NCBI GenBank assembly: GCA_049612785.1
Contig: JBMZBW010000025.1
Coordinates: forward strand, 1-27,541
Source of the DNA: UBA7985 sp049612785
GTDB taxonomy: Bacteria > Pseudomonadota > Alphaproteobacteria > UBA7985
Length of the DNA: 27,541 bases
Direction of reading: 5' to 3'
Notes under the pieces: model-generated
Seen by the model: the letters and a program-made list of their open reading frames with translations, nothing else
Database searches by the model: none
What the model was told of the DNA's origin: nothing
In this document: positions 15,843-22,857 of the stretch, in pieces
Layout: each line of letters opens with the position of its first letter
Numbering within the stretch: the stretch's first letter is position 1
Made by a program: the position numbers and the translations under genes

Positions 15843-16769
15843 TTAGCGCTCTACGCCAGCCAACGCCTGAACCTGAGCAACGTTGGACAGAGTCACGAAG
15901 CCAGGACCGGAGTTGATGGAGTTACCTGGCAGCGTACCGTTACGGTGCATCAGGTTCAGAACGACGATAGGCATGTAGCCCTGCAGGAACTGCTGCTGGT
16001 CGATTGCGTAAGCAACGGTGCCGTCGATCACGCCCTGTACGATAGCAGGGGACAGGTCAAAACAGCCAACCACAACGTCGCCAGCCATGCCCAGTTCTTC
16101 GATTGCTTCAATCGTTGGGTCACAACCGGTTGGGCCAACAGCCATTACAGCGCCGGTGCCAGGGTTGGAAGTCATGTACGCCAGAACGGTGTTCTTGATG
16201 TCGTTGAAGTCCTTGGAAACTTCAACCATGTTCAGGTCTTCACCAAGGCCGTCTGCGAAGCCCTGACAACGGTCAAGCAGCGCCGTGTTGAAAGGCTCGT
16301 GGTTGAAGCAAACGCCACCGGAGCCGCCCATGGAAGCGGTCTTCTGACCACCACCGAGACCAGCGTCGTACTCAGGCTGACCAACGTGCATCATCGCACC
16401 CAGCTCAGCGGAAACGTCAGAACCGGAGTTGATGGAGATCACTGGAATGCCCGCAGCCGCAGCAGCGGAGATTGGGCCGCCGAGGATGGACGCATCAGGA
16501 ATGGAAACAACCAGGCCATCCGGGGACTGAGCAGCAGACGCTTCGATCAGCGCAGCCATTTCGTTCAGGTCACCCGTGGATGGGTTACGGTAGGTTACGT
16601 TAGCACCCGTGTCTTCAGCAGCAGCTTCAACAGCGTTACGGACAACGCCCCAGAAACCGTCAGCGTCGGAACCGTGGGTTACAACGATAATGTTAGCGAT
16701 GTGGTCGTCAGCAGACGCAACGCCACCCATTGTGAGAGCCGCCATCGCGGCAAGCACTAGCTTTTTCAT
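15843..16769 (-). CDS. Sugar ABC transporter substrate-binding protein (periplasmic binding protein type 1, probable inositol)
   Basis: A 308-residue periplasmic protein. A Sec signal peptide spans residues 1-21 (KKL, then a hydrophobic Ala/Met/Leu core, then VASA) and is cleaved before DDHIANI. The mature part is ribose-binding-like: NIIVVTHGSDADGFW at the first strand, NPSTGDLNEMAALIEASAAQSPDGLVVSIPD, and IPVISINSGSD. The second lobe has GAVMAVGPTGCDPTIEAIEELG and GCFDLSP. The GGGAGA ribosome-binding site precedes the ATG. It is the first gene of the minus-strand series, divergent from iolD, with about 115 bases of leader if the promoter at 16890-16917 is correct. It resembles the inositol and fructose binding proteins of rhizobia. 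The ligand is inferred from its neighbours. Confidence 0.9.
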   Translation of the reverse strand: MKKLVLAAMAALTMGGVASADDHIANIIVVTHGSDADGFWGVVRNAVEAAAEDTGANVTYRNPSTGDLNEMAALIEASAAQSPDGLVVSIPDASILGGPISAAAAAGIPVISINSGSDVSAELGAMMHVGQPEYDAGLGGGQKTASMGGSGGVCFNHEPFNTALLDRCQGFADGLGEDLNMVEVSKDFNDIKNTVLAYMTSNPGTGAVMAVGPTGCDPTIEAIEELGMAGDVVVGCFDLSPAIVQGVIDGTVAYAIDQQQFLQGYMPIVVLNLMHRNGTLPGNSINSGPGFVTLSNVAQVQALAGVER

Positions 16770-16883
16770 TTTGAAATTCTCCCAAAATTTCTGATCAATA
16801 AACCGGAGTTATCGATTGAGGGGCAACCTCCCAGTTACCCGTTATGCGCAGCGCGGAAACCGCACCCTCGCAGTACTTTGCGT

Positions 16884-16934
16884 TTGAACATTATTTTTAT
16901 TCTGTGTAAAGGAGCAAACAGAATATTTATTCCG
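16884..16934. promoter_or_regulatory. Divergent promoter region with two copies of the putative IolR operator
   Basis: Two 16-bp sites related to the perfect palindrome at 22794-22809 lie here: 16919-16934 (CAGAATATTTATTCCG, 14 of 16 matches) and 16889-16904 (CATTATTTTTATTCTG, 12 of 16). Their centres are 30 bp apart, close to three helical turns, so bound dimers would be on the same DNA face. A plausible iolD promoter is TTGAAC at 16884-16889 with TAAAGG at 16907-16912, so the second site would fill the spacer. On the minus strand, TTGCTC (complement of 16912-16917) and AATAAT (complement of 16890-16895) could serve the binding-protein gene. The promoter assignments are weaker than the operator match. 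Confidence 0.6.
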
Positions 16935-16988
16935 TTTTGACCTCTTTCGAGACCCTTTGCACGCGTCCGTAAAACCCAGGAGTAGCCC

Positions 16989-18857
16989 ATGCAGTTTGAG
17001 CGTCTGACCACGGCTCAAGCCCTCGTCAAATGGATGACAGCACAACACATCCAACACGATGACGGCACTGAAGAACCCATCTTTGCCGGCGTTTTTGGCA
17101 TCTTCGGACACGGCAATGTCACCTGTCTCGCCGAAGCCTTGGAACGGGTGCAGGATCAACTACCAACGTGGCGCGGTCAGAACGAACAAGGCATGGCCCT
17201 CGCCGGGGTTGCCTACGCCAAAGCCAAGCGCGGGCGGCGCATCATGGTGGCAACGTCCTCGGTTGGGCCGGGAGCCACGAATATGGTGACAGCGGCGGGT
17301 GTGGCCATGGCGAACCGTCTGCCGCTGCTGATCCTCTCGGGCGATACGTTCCAGAACCGCCGCCCTGATCCGGTCCTTCAACAAGTCGAGCACTTTGGCA
17401 ATCCAACCCTGACGGTGAACGACTGTTTCAAGCCCGTGGTCCGGTATTGGGATCGCGTGACCCATCCTGAACAGCTGATGGCCACCCTGCCCGCTGCCTT
17501 GCAGACCATGCTCGACCCCGCCACCCGTGGCCCGGCTTTCCTTGGCCTGCCACAGGATGTACAGGCCGCAGCCCACGACTTCCCCAGCCTCTTCTTTGAA
17601 AAGCGGGTTTGGCGGATGCCGCGCAACCGCGCGGATGTGGCACAGATCGAAGCCGCCGCCGCAGCGCTCAAAGCCGCAAAGAAGCCGCTGATTATCGCCG
17701 GGGGCGGCACGCTATACAGCGGTGCCGAAGAGCTGCTGAACGATTTCGCCGCCCGCCGGGGGATCCCGGTTGCTGAAACCACAGCCGGCAAAACCTCTGT
17801 CCTCGACAGCCACAAGCACGGCGTTGGCCTGACCGGGCCGACCGGTTCCAGCGCTGGAAATGCCATGGCGCAGGATGCAGACGTGGTGCTGTTGGTCGGG
17901 ACGCGGTTGCAGGACTTTACCACAGGGTCTTGGACCTGTTTTCAGGACGAGAACGTCACTTTCATCAACATCAACACCGCCGCTTTCGACGCCCACAAAC
18001 ACCGCTCCCTGCCCGTCGTCGGTGATGCCAAGGCGTGCTTGAGCGAACTCGATGCAGCTCTGGGCGACTGGTCCGCGCCTGCCGCTCGGATGGAGCAGGC
18101 ACAGGCCGCCATGACCGAATGGCGCGCCTACCTCGATGAGCGCCGCACGCCCACGAACGAAACCCCAACCTACGCGCAGGTCGTCGGTGCCGTTAATGAC
18201 ATGAGCATCGCTGATGATAGCGTCCTGACGGCTGCGGGCGGTTTGCCGGGCGAAATGAACAAGGGCTGGCTGGCCAAGTCGCATCGATCCTACGACTGCG
18301 AATACGGCTTCTCCTGCATGGGTTACGAAATCAGCGGCGGCTGGGGCGCAGCGATGGCGCATGCAGAGGCCAAAACCGGCGATGGCGAGTTGATCGTTTT
18401 TGTCGGCGACGGCTCTTACATGATGATGAATTCGGACCTCTACAGCTCGGTCCTGTCCGGTCACAAGATGATCGTTGTCGTCTGTGACAACGGCGGGTTT
18501 GCCGTCATCAACCGCCTGCAAAACTTCAAAGGCGGTGAAAGCTTCAACAACCTGATCAAGGACTGTCGCTTGGGCGAAGGGGTAGAGCCGTTCATGCCCG
18601 ACTTTGCCGCCCACGCAGCATCCATGGGCGCGATTGTGTATGACGTGGACACCATCGCAGAGCTAAAGGACGCTTTCGCCAAAGCCCGCGAAGCGGACCG
18701 TACCGTGGTGATCTCCACCCGTGTTCAGTCACACGACTGGACCGGAGGCGACAGCTGGTGGGACGTTGGTGTGCCTGAAGTATCCCCACGCGAACAAGTG
18801 CGCGCAGCAAAAGAAGAACACGAAGCCGGACGCGCAAACCAGCGCGTCGGCGTCTAG
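16989..18857 (+). CDS. iolD: 3D-(3,5/4)-trihydroxycyclohexane-1,2-dione acylhydrolase (IolD)
   Basis: A 622-residue thiamine-diphosphate enzyme of the acetolactate synthase superfamily. It opens the trihydroxycyclohexanedione ring to give 5-deoxy-glucuronate. The N-terminal pyrimidine domain carries the catalytic Glu66 in RGQNEQGMA, and GIFGHGNV at about 37-44 is characteristic of IolD. The central domain is at about 220-370. The C-terminal pyrophosphate domain has GDGS at 473-476 and DN at 500-501, the Mg-ThDP motif. The length is normal for IolD. AGGAG at 16978-16982 sets the ATG at 16989. It leads the iolD-iolE-oxidoreductase-regulator operon and is divergent from the importer. Confidence 0.96.
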   Translation: MQFERLTTAQALVKWMTAQHIQHDDGTEEPIFAGVFGIFGHGNVTCLAEALERVQDQLPTWRGQNEQGMALAGVAYAKAKRGRRIMVATSSVGPGATNMVTAAGVAMANRLPLLILSGDTFQNRRPDPVLQQVEHFGNPTLTVNDCFKPVVRYWDRVTHPEQLMATLPAALQTMLDPATRGPAFLGLPQDVQAAAHDFPSLFFEKRVWRMPRNRADVAQIEAAAAALKAAKKPLIIAGGGTLYSGAEELLNDFAARRGIPVAETTAGKTSVLDSHKHGVGLTGPTGSSAGNAMAQDADVVLLVGTRLQDFTTGSWTCFQDENVTFININTAAFDAHKHRSLPVVGDAKACLSELDAALGDWSAPAARMEQAQAAMTEWRAYLDERRTPTNETPTYAQVVGAVNDMSIADDSVLTAAGGLPGEMNKGWLAKSHRSYDCEYGFSCMGYEISGGWGAAMAHAEAKTGDGELIVFVGDGSYMMMNSDLYSSVLSGHKMIVVVCDNGGFAVINRLQNFKGGESFNNLIKDCRLGEGVEPFMPDFAAHAASMGAIVYDVDTIAELKDAFAKAREADRTVVISTRVQSHDWTGGDSWWDVGVPEVSPREQVRAAKEEHEAGRANQRVGV

Positions 18858-18869
18858 GAAAGACCCTCA

Positions 18870-19766
18870 ATGACCATTCAAATCGGCATCAGCCCTATTG
18901 CCTGGCAAAACGACGACCTGCCTGACCTGACCGCTGCCTATTCCATGGAACAGGCGCTCGAAGAAAGCCGGGAAATTGGCTACACGGGTGTCGAGCGCGG
19001 TCAGCGCATGCCCAAGGATACCGACGGGCTGAAAGCCTATCTCGATAAATACGAAATCGCCCTGTGTGGTGGCTGGTGCTCGGGGTCCACGCTGGTCAAC
19101 GACTTCGATGATGAAGTCGCCGCCATCATGGAACAGGTCGAGCAGTTCAAGGCCCTCAACGCCCCCTGCATCGTCTACGCAGAATGCTCCAATACCATCC
19201 AGGGTGATCAGAGCGTGCCCGTCAACGACCGCCCAACCCTGTCGCGTGATGAGATCCGCAGCTATGCGGTGAAACTCTCCGAGGTTGCCAAGTGGTCGAC
19301 CGACCAGGGGATGCCCGTCGCCTACCATCATCACATGGGCTCGATCATTGAATCTGAGGATGACGTGAACTGGTTGATGGAGTATTCCGACCCAGCCGCG
19401 CTGAAGCTGTGCTTTGATACCGGGCACCTGCTGTTTGGCGGCGGCGACGTACTCGCCACGCTGGATCGATGGGGTGACCGTGTGCATCACGTTCATTTCA
19501 AAGACATCCGCCCGGACGTGGTAAAGGGCATTCGGGACAACCGCGGCTCCTTCCTTGATGCCGTAATCGGCGGCGCGTTTACCGTTCCCGGAGACGGCTG
19601 CATCGATTTTCATGCCGTCGGCAAAGCGCTCAAGGGGATGGACTACAGCGGCTGGATTGTTGTCGAAGCTGAACAGGATCCGGCGAAAGCCCCGCCCAAA
19701 GAATACAGCCAGATGGGGTATGACCACATCAAAGACGTTCTCAAAGCCAGTGGATTGGAGTCTTAG
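18870..19766 (+). CDS. iolE: myo-inosose-2 dehydratase (IolE)
   Basis: A 298-residue TIM-barrel protein of the xylose isomerase/AP endonuclease 2 family. It dehydrates 2-keto-myo-inositol to the trihydroxycyclohexanedione that IolD cleaves. The N-terminal GISPIAWQNDDLPDL is a hallmark of IolE. Metal and substrate residues are visible in YHHHMGSIIE, CFDTGHLLFGGGD, HHVHFKDIRP and the terminal VVEAEQDP. The length matches the family norm of about 300. It starts 12 bases after the iolD stop, with AGGAA as ribosome-binding site, and the next gene begins 3 bases after its own stop. Confidence 0.95.
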   Translation: MTIQIGISPIAWQNDDLPDLTAAYSMEQALEESREIGYTGVERGQRMPKDTDGLKAYLDKYEIALCGGWCSGSTLVNDFDDEVAAIMEQVEQFKALNAPCIVYAECSNTIQGDQSVPVNDRPTLSRDEIRSYAVKLSEVAKWSTDQGMPVAYHHHMGSIIESEDDVNWLMEYSDPAALKLCFDTGHLLFGGGDVLATLDRWGDRVHHVHFKDIRPDVVKGIRDNRGSFLDAVIGGAFTVPGDGCIDFHAVGKALKGMDYSGWIVVEAEQDPAKAPPKEYSQMGYDHIKDVLKASGLES

Positions 19767-19769
19767 CAC

Positions 19770-20954
19770 ATGGCCATTCGCGACCTCCGCGTAGACGGTG
19801 AACCGGAAAACCGTACCGGTGTGAAAAAGCTGCGCGTTGGCGTGCTGGGTATGGGCTTTATGGGCGGTACGCATACGCAGGCATGGCAACGGGTCAAGGC
19901 GACCTACAACCTGCCCATCGACATAGAGATGAAGGCGCTGTTTGACACCTCGCCTGACAGTCTCGCCCTCAACGGGCCGCGCTATGAGTTCGAACGCACA
20001 ACCAGCGACTGGCGGGACATCTGCGGCGCGGATGATATCGACGTCGTGTCGATCTGCACCCCGAACTTCGCTCACCCCGAAGCCGCAGAAATGGCGCTCG
20101 AACACGGCAAGCACGTGTGGTGCGAAAAGCCCATGGCGGCGTCCATGGCGGATGCAGAGCGGATGACGGCCCTTGCGGACAAGGCCAAGGCACGCGGGCT
20201 CAAGACCATTTTGGGCTACAACTATATCAAGTCCCCAACCCTTCTGGCGATCAAGAAAATCATCGATGATGGCGTGATCGGTGACATTGTGCACTTCAAC
20301 GGGGTCTATGCTGAAGACTTCATGTGCGACATGAACATGCCCCACTCCTGGCGACTGACCAAAGCGGGCGGCGGCAAGGGTGCTTTGGGCGACATGGGGA
20401 GTCATCAGGTTTCCATGGCAATTTGGCTCTGTGGACCGCTGAAGGAAGTCTCTGCGCGCCTGCAAACCGTCCACCCCCAGCGGCCTGACGCGGCAACCGG
20501 GGAGATGAAGGCTGTCGAGACCGATGACCAGTATTCGGCCATCGGCACCTTCGACAACGGTGGTCTGTTCACCATGCACACAAGCTGGCTGGGACAGGGT
20601 CACAAGATGCAGCTTGCGTTCGAAGTGACGGGCACCAAAGGTGCGATCAAGTTTGATCAGGAGCGGATGGGTGAGTTCCAGTTGTTCGAGCAAAAGGACA
20701 ACGACAACATGCGTACCAATGGCTTCAAGACTGTTCTCATCGGCCCGTGGCATGCACCGTTTGGCAACTTCTGCCCGGCACCGGGCCACCACGTCGGCTT
20801 TAACGAAATGAAAATCATTGAAGCCGGTGAATTCTGTCGCGCCATCCTTGAAGGCGATGAAGCGTTCCCCAACTTTGACGATGGCCTTGTCTTTGAAAAG
20901 GCATTGCAAGCCATACAGGATGCGAGCGAAGCTCGGGCCTGGATCACACTCTGA
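19770..20954 (+). CDS. Gfo/Idh/MocA family oxidoreductase (probable cyclitol or sugar dehydrogenase)
   Basis: A 394-residue NAD(P)-dependent oxidoreductase. After a short N-terminal extension, the Rossmann motif VGVLGMGFMGGTH lies at about residues 23-35. The nucleotide-binding EKP motif is in HVWCEKPMAAS, and the C-terminal half has GGGKGALGDMGSHQ with the catalytic Asp-Met-Gly-Ser-His arrangement. It is longer than IolG and only distantly similar to the IolG protein encoded at 21786-22748. In an inositol operon it could oxidise or reduce another inositol isomer (scyllo-, D-chiro-) or a methylated or glycosylated inositol. The exact substrate is not readable. It sits 3 bases after iolE and 10 bases before the regulator gene. 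Confidence 0.88.
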   Translation: MAIRDLRVDGEPENRTGVKKLRVGVLGMGFMGGTHTQAWQRVKATYNLPIDIEMKALFDTSPDSLALNGPRYEFERTTSDWRDICGADDIDVVSICTPNFAHPEAAEMALEHGKHVWCEKPMAASMADAERMTALADKAKARGLKTILGYNYIKSPTLLAIKKIIDDGVIGDIVHFNGVYAEDFMCDMNMPHSWRLTKAGGGKGALGDMGSHQVSMAIWLCGPLKEVSARLQTVHPQRPDAATGEMKAVETDDQYSAIGTFDNGGLFTMHTSWLGQGHKMQLAFEVTGTKGAIKFDQERMGEFQLFEQKDNDNMRTNGFKTVLIGPWHAPFGNFCPAPGHHVGFNEMKIIEAGEFCRAILEGDEAFPNFDDGLVFEKALQAIQDASEARAWITL

Positions 20955-20964
20955 GGACCAAGCT

Positions 20965-21789
20965 ATGGGTCAGGTTACATCACCACTACCGCAGGACTAT
21001 CCCGCACTTCGGGACGAACTGCTTGTGCGCTATGAAAGCCTGCCCAGTCAGCTCAAGATCATAGCTCAGCATCTGATCGATCACCCCAATGAAGCCGCGT
21101 TCATGACGATTGCGGCTCTTTCGGAGGCAACGGGCGTGCAACCCAGCGCCTTCATTCGCTTCAGCAAAGCGATTGGGTTCAAGGGCTTTTCTGACATCCA
21201 GTCGATCCTGCGTCGCAATCTCAGTCAGCGCCGCGAAACCTATGCAGAACGGGTCGCGCGCTCGGCTGAAGACGCAGACGCCCTGCCCCCGCTCATGCGC
21301 TTTACCCAGTTGGCAAGCATGAGCATCAATGCGGTGGCCAATAACATATCGGAAGAGAAAGTGGCCAAGGCCGTGGACCTCTTCCGGAATGCGCGGCTTC
21401 TGCACGTGGTTGGCCATCGTCGTTCTTGGCCTGTCGCCGCCTATTTTGCCTACATCACCGCTGGTTTCGGCGCAGAAACGCACCTGTTCAGCCCGGCGGG
21501 GGCCATGGTCGAGACCAACGTGAGCCTGATCAAGAATCAGGATGTCATGCTGGCCATTTCGTTTCCGGAATACAGCTCCGCGACCCTGGCTTTTGTTGAG
21601 CAAGCCAAGCAGCAGGGTGTTCCAATCGTGGCGATAACCAACTCCCGCGTGGCTCCGGTCGCGCGCGAAGCCGCCGTTGTGTTTGAAGTCGATCAGGAGA
21701 CGACCGGTGGTTTCCGCTCCGCCGCCGGTGCCATGGCTTTGGCGCAAATTCTGGCCGTCTCCTACGGTGAAGCCGTCGGCGGTGCCTAG
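20965..21789 (+). CDS. iolR: RpiR/MurR family transcriptional regulator (probable IolR)
   Basis: A 274-residue cytoplasmic regulator. The N-terminal HTH_6 domain is at about residues 15-90, with a helix-turn-helix around 48-75 (IAALSEATGVQPSAFIRFSKAIGF). The SIS sugar-phosphate isomerase-like domain is at about 130-265 (LHVVGHRRS, then LAISFPEYSS). Effectors of this family are usually phosphorylated sugars, and in rhizobia an RpiR-type IolR represses inositol genes until a late intermediate accumulates. ATG 20965 follows a GAGGA site overlapping the preceding stop. An upstream in-frame start inside the oxidoreductase gene is not needed. The likely targets are the 16-bp palindromes at 22794-22809, 16919-16934 and 16889-16904, which would make it autoregulated through iolD. 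Confidence 0.88.
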   Translation: MGQVTSPLPQDYPALRDELLVRYESLPSQLKIIAQHLIDHPNEAAFMTIAALSEATGVQPSAFIRFSKAIGFKGFSDIQSILRRNLSQRRETYAERVARSAEDADALPPLMRFTQLASMSINAVANNISEEKVAKAVDLFRNARLLHVVGHRRSWPVAAYFAYITAGFGAETHLFSPAGAMVETNVSLIKNQDVMLAISFPEYSSATLAFVEQAKQQGVPIVAITNSRVAPVAREAAVVFEVDQETTGGFRSAAGAMALAQILAVSYGEAVGGA

Positions 21790-21795
21790 AGCACC
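21781..21795. other. Hairpin spanning the shared stop codons of iolR and iolG
   Basis: GGTGC at 21781-21785 pairs with GCACC at 21791-21795 around CTAGA. The palindromic CTAG at 21786-21789 supplies TAG to the plus-strand regulator and TAG to the minus-strand iolG, so the two genes overlap tail to tail by four bases. No U-run follows in either direction, so classic intrinsic termination is not supported. Confidence 0.6.
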
Positions 21796-22748
21796 TGCAG
21801 ACTGGCTTCCTCCGCCAATCGCAAGCTCGCCAAGCCATCGTGCTGGTTTGGCATGGATGCGTCTCCATCCAAAACCAGCCGTACGAAACCATCCCATTCC
21901 GTTTGGTATGCCGCCGCGTAGCGTTCGAGAAAGAAATGCATCGGCTTTTCAGAACGCACACCGGTTTCCGTCGAGGTGACAACGGTCGTTTCCAGCACGT
22001 TTTGAGCCTGAATCATCCCCTTGGTTCCATGCACTTCAATCCGCTGGTCATAGCCATAGGATGCGCGACGAGAGTTCGAAATCGACGCCAACTTTCCGCT
22101 CGCCGTGGTCATGGAAACCACAGCCGTATCGACATCGCCCGCCGCCCCAATCGCCGGGTCAACGAGGTTCGATCCAAAGGCTTTGACGGTAGTGAATTCT
22201 TCGCCCACCAACCAACGGGCAATATCGAAGTCATGGATCATCATGTCACGGAACAATCCCCCTGACACCTTGATGTACTCAACCGGCGGCGCACCAGGAT
22301 CACGGCTGAGGACGGTCACCATTTCAACCTCACCGATTACGCCATCGTCGATCTGGCGCTTGAGTTCCTGAAAATTCGGGTCAAAGCGACGGTTGAAAGC
22401 CAGCATGAAAGGAACGGGATTTGCCTCAAGATGCGCAACAACGGCTTCGACTCGCTGCAGGGACAGATCAATGGGTTTCTCGCAGAATATCGCTTTGCCC
22501 GCCGTGGCTGCGCGTTCTATCTGCTCTGCATGGACATTGGTGGCAGACGCGATAACAATGGCGTCAACTTGCGGATCTGACAGCGCTTCTTCTTCACTCA
22601 AAAACGCCGCATCATACTGATCTGCAAGCGCTTTTCCAGCTTCAGCAACGGGATCAACAACACCATAAAGACGGCTTCGAGGATGCGTGGAAACGTTCTT
22701 CGCATGTATTTTTCCAATGCGACCCGCACCAAACTGAACAACACGCAT
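21786..22748 (-). CDS. iolG: myo-inositol 2-dehydrogenase (IolG)
   Basis: A 320-residue Gfo/Idh/MocA dehydrogenase that oxidises myo-inositol to 2-keto-myo-inositol with NAD, the first step of the pathway. The Rossmann motif is FGAGRIGKIHAKN at about 6-18. The EKP motif is at 90-92, and the catalytic Asp168 and His172 are in RDMMIHDFDIARWL, matching the Lys-Asp-His triad of known IolG proteins. The start chosen is the ATG complementary to 22746-22748, which has an AAAGGGA ribosome-binding site. A frame extending 39 codons further upstream would run through the operator and is not credible. The gene stands alone on the minus strand, divergent from iolC. Confidence 0.93.
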   Translation of the reverse strand: MRVVQFGAGRIGKIHAKNVSTHPRSRLYGVVDPVAEAGKALADQYDAAFLSEEEALSDPQVDAIVIASATNVHAEQIERAATAGKAIFCEKPIDLSLQRVEAVVAHLEANPVPFMLAFNRRFDPNFQELKRQIDDGVIGEVEMVTVLSRDPGAPPVEYIKVSGGLFRDMMIHDFDIARWLVGEEFTTVKAFGSNLVDPAIGAAGDVDTAVVSMTTASGKLASISNSRRASYGYDQRIEVHGTKGMIQAQNVLETTVVTSTETGVRSEKPMHFFLERYAAAYQTEWDGFVRLVLDGDASMPNQHDGLASLRLAEEASLQVL

Positions 22749-22779
22749 GAAAATCCCTTTCATTAGCTTCGGGTTCACC

Positions 22780-22809
22780 TTGAAGCTCGTTAACAGAATA
22801 TATATTCTG
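22780..22809. promoter_or_regulatory. iolG/iolC divergent promoter with a perfect 16-bp palindromic operator
   Basis: CAGAATATATATTCTG at 22794-22809 is a perfect palindrome. On the plus strand, TTGAAG at 22780-22785 and TATTCT at 22803-22808 (17-base spacer) form a possible iolC promoter whose -10 lies inside the palindrome. On the minus strand, TATATT within the palindrome preceded by TTCGCT at 17 bases could serve iolG. A dimer bound here would therefore block both directions. The GAA-N6-TTC core agrees with the inverted repeat I recall for rhizobial IolR. The palindrome is certain; the promoter elements are probable. Confidence 0.65.
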
Positions 22810-22857
22810 CATACATACCTTAGCGAAAAAAATGTTTCGCCTATTGGAAAAGTATAA

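Noticed and set aside
18867..20909. A 680-codon open frame on the minus strand opposite iolE and the Gfo/Idh/MocA gene.
   Set aside because: It is antisense to two well-supported enzyme genes and shows His/Arg/Gly/Val-rich composition typical of a reverse-frame artefact. It has no recognisable domain.
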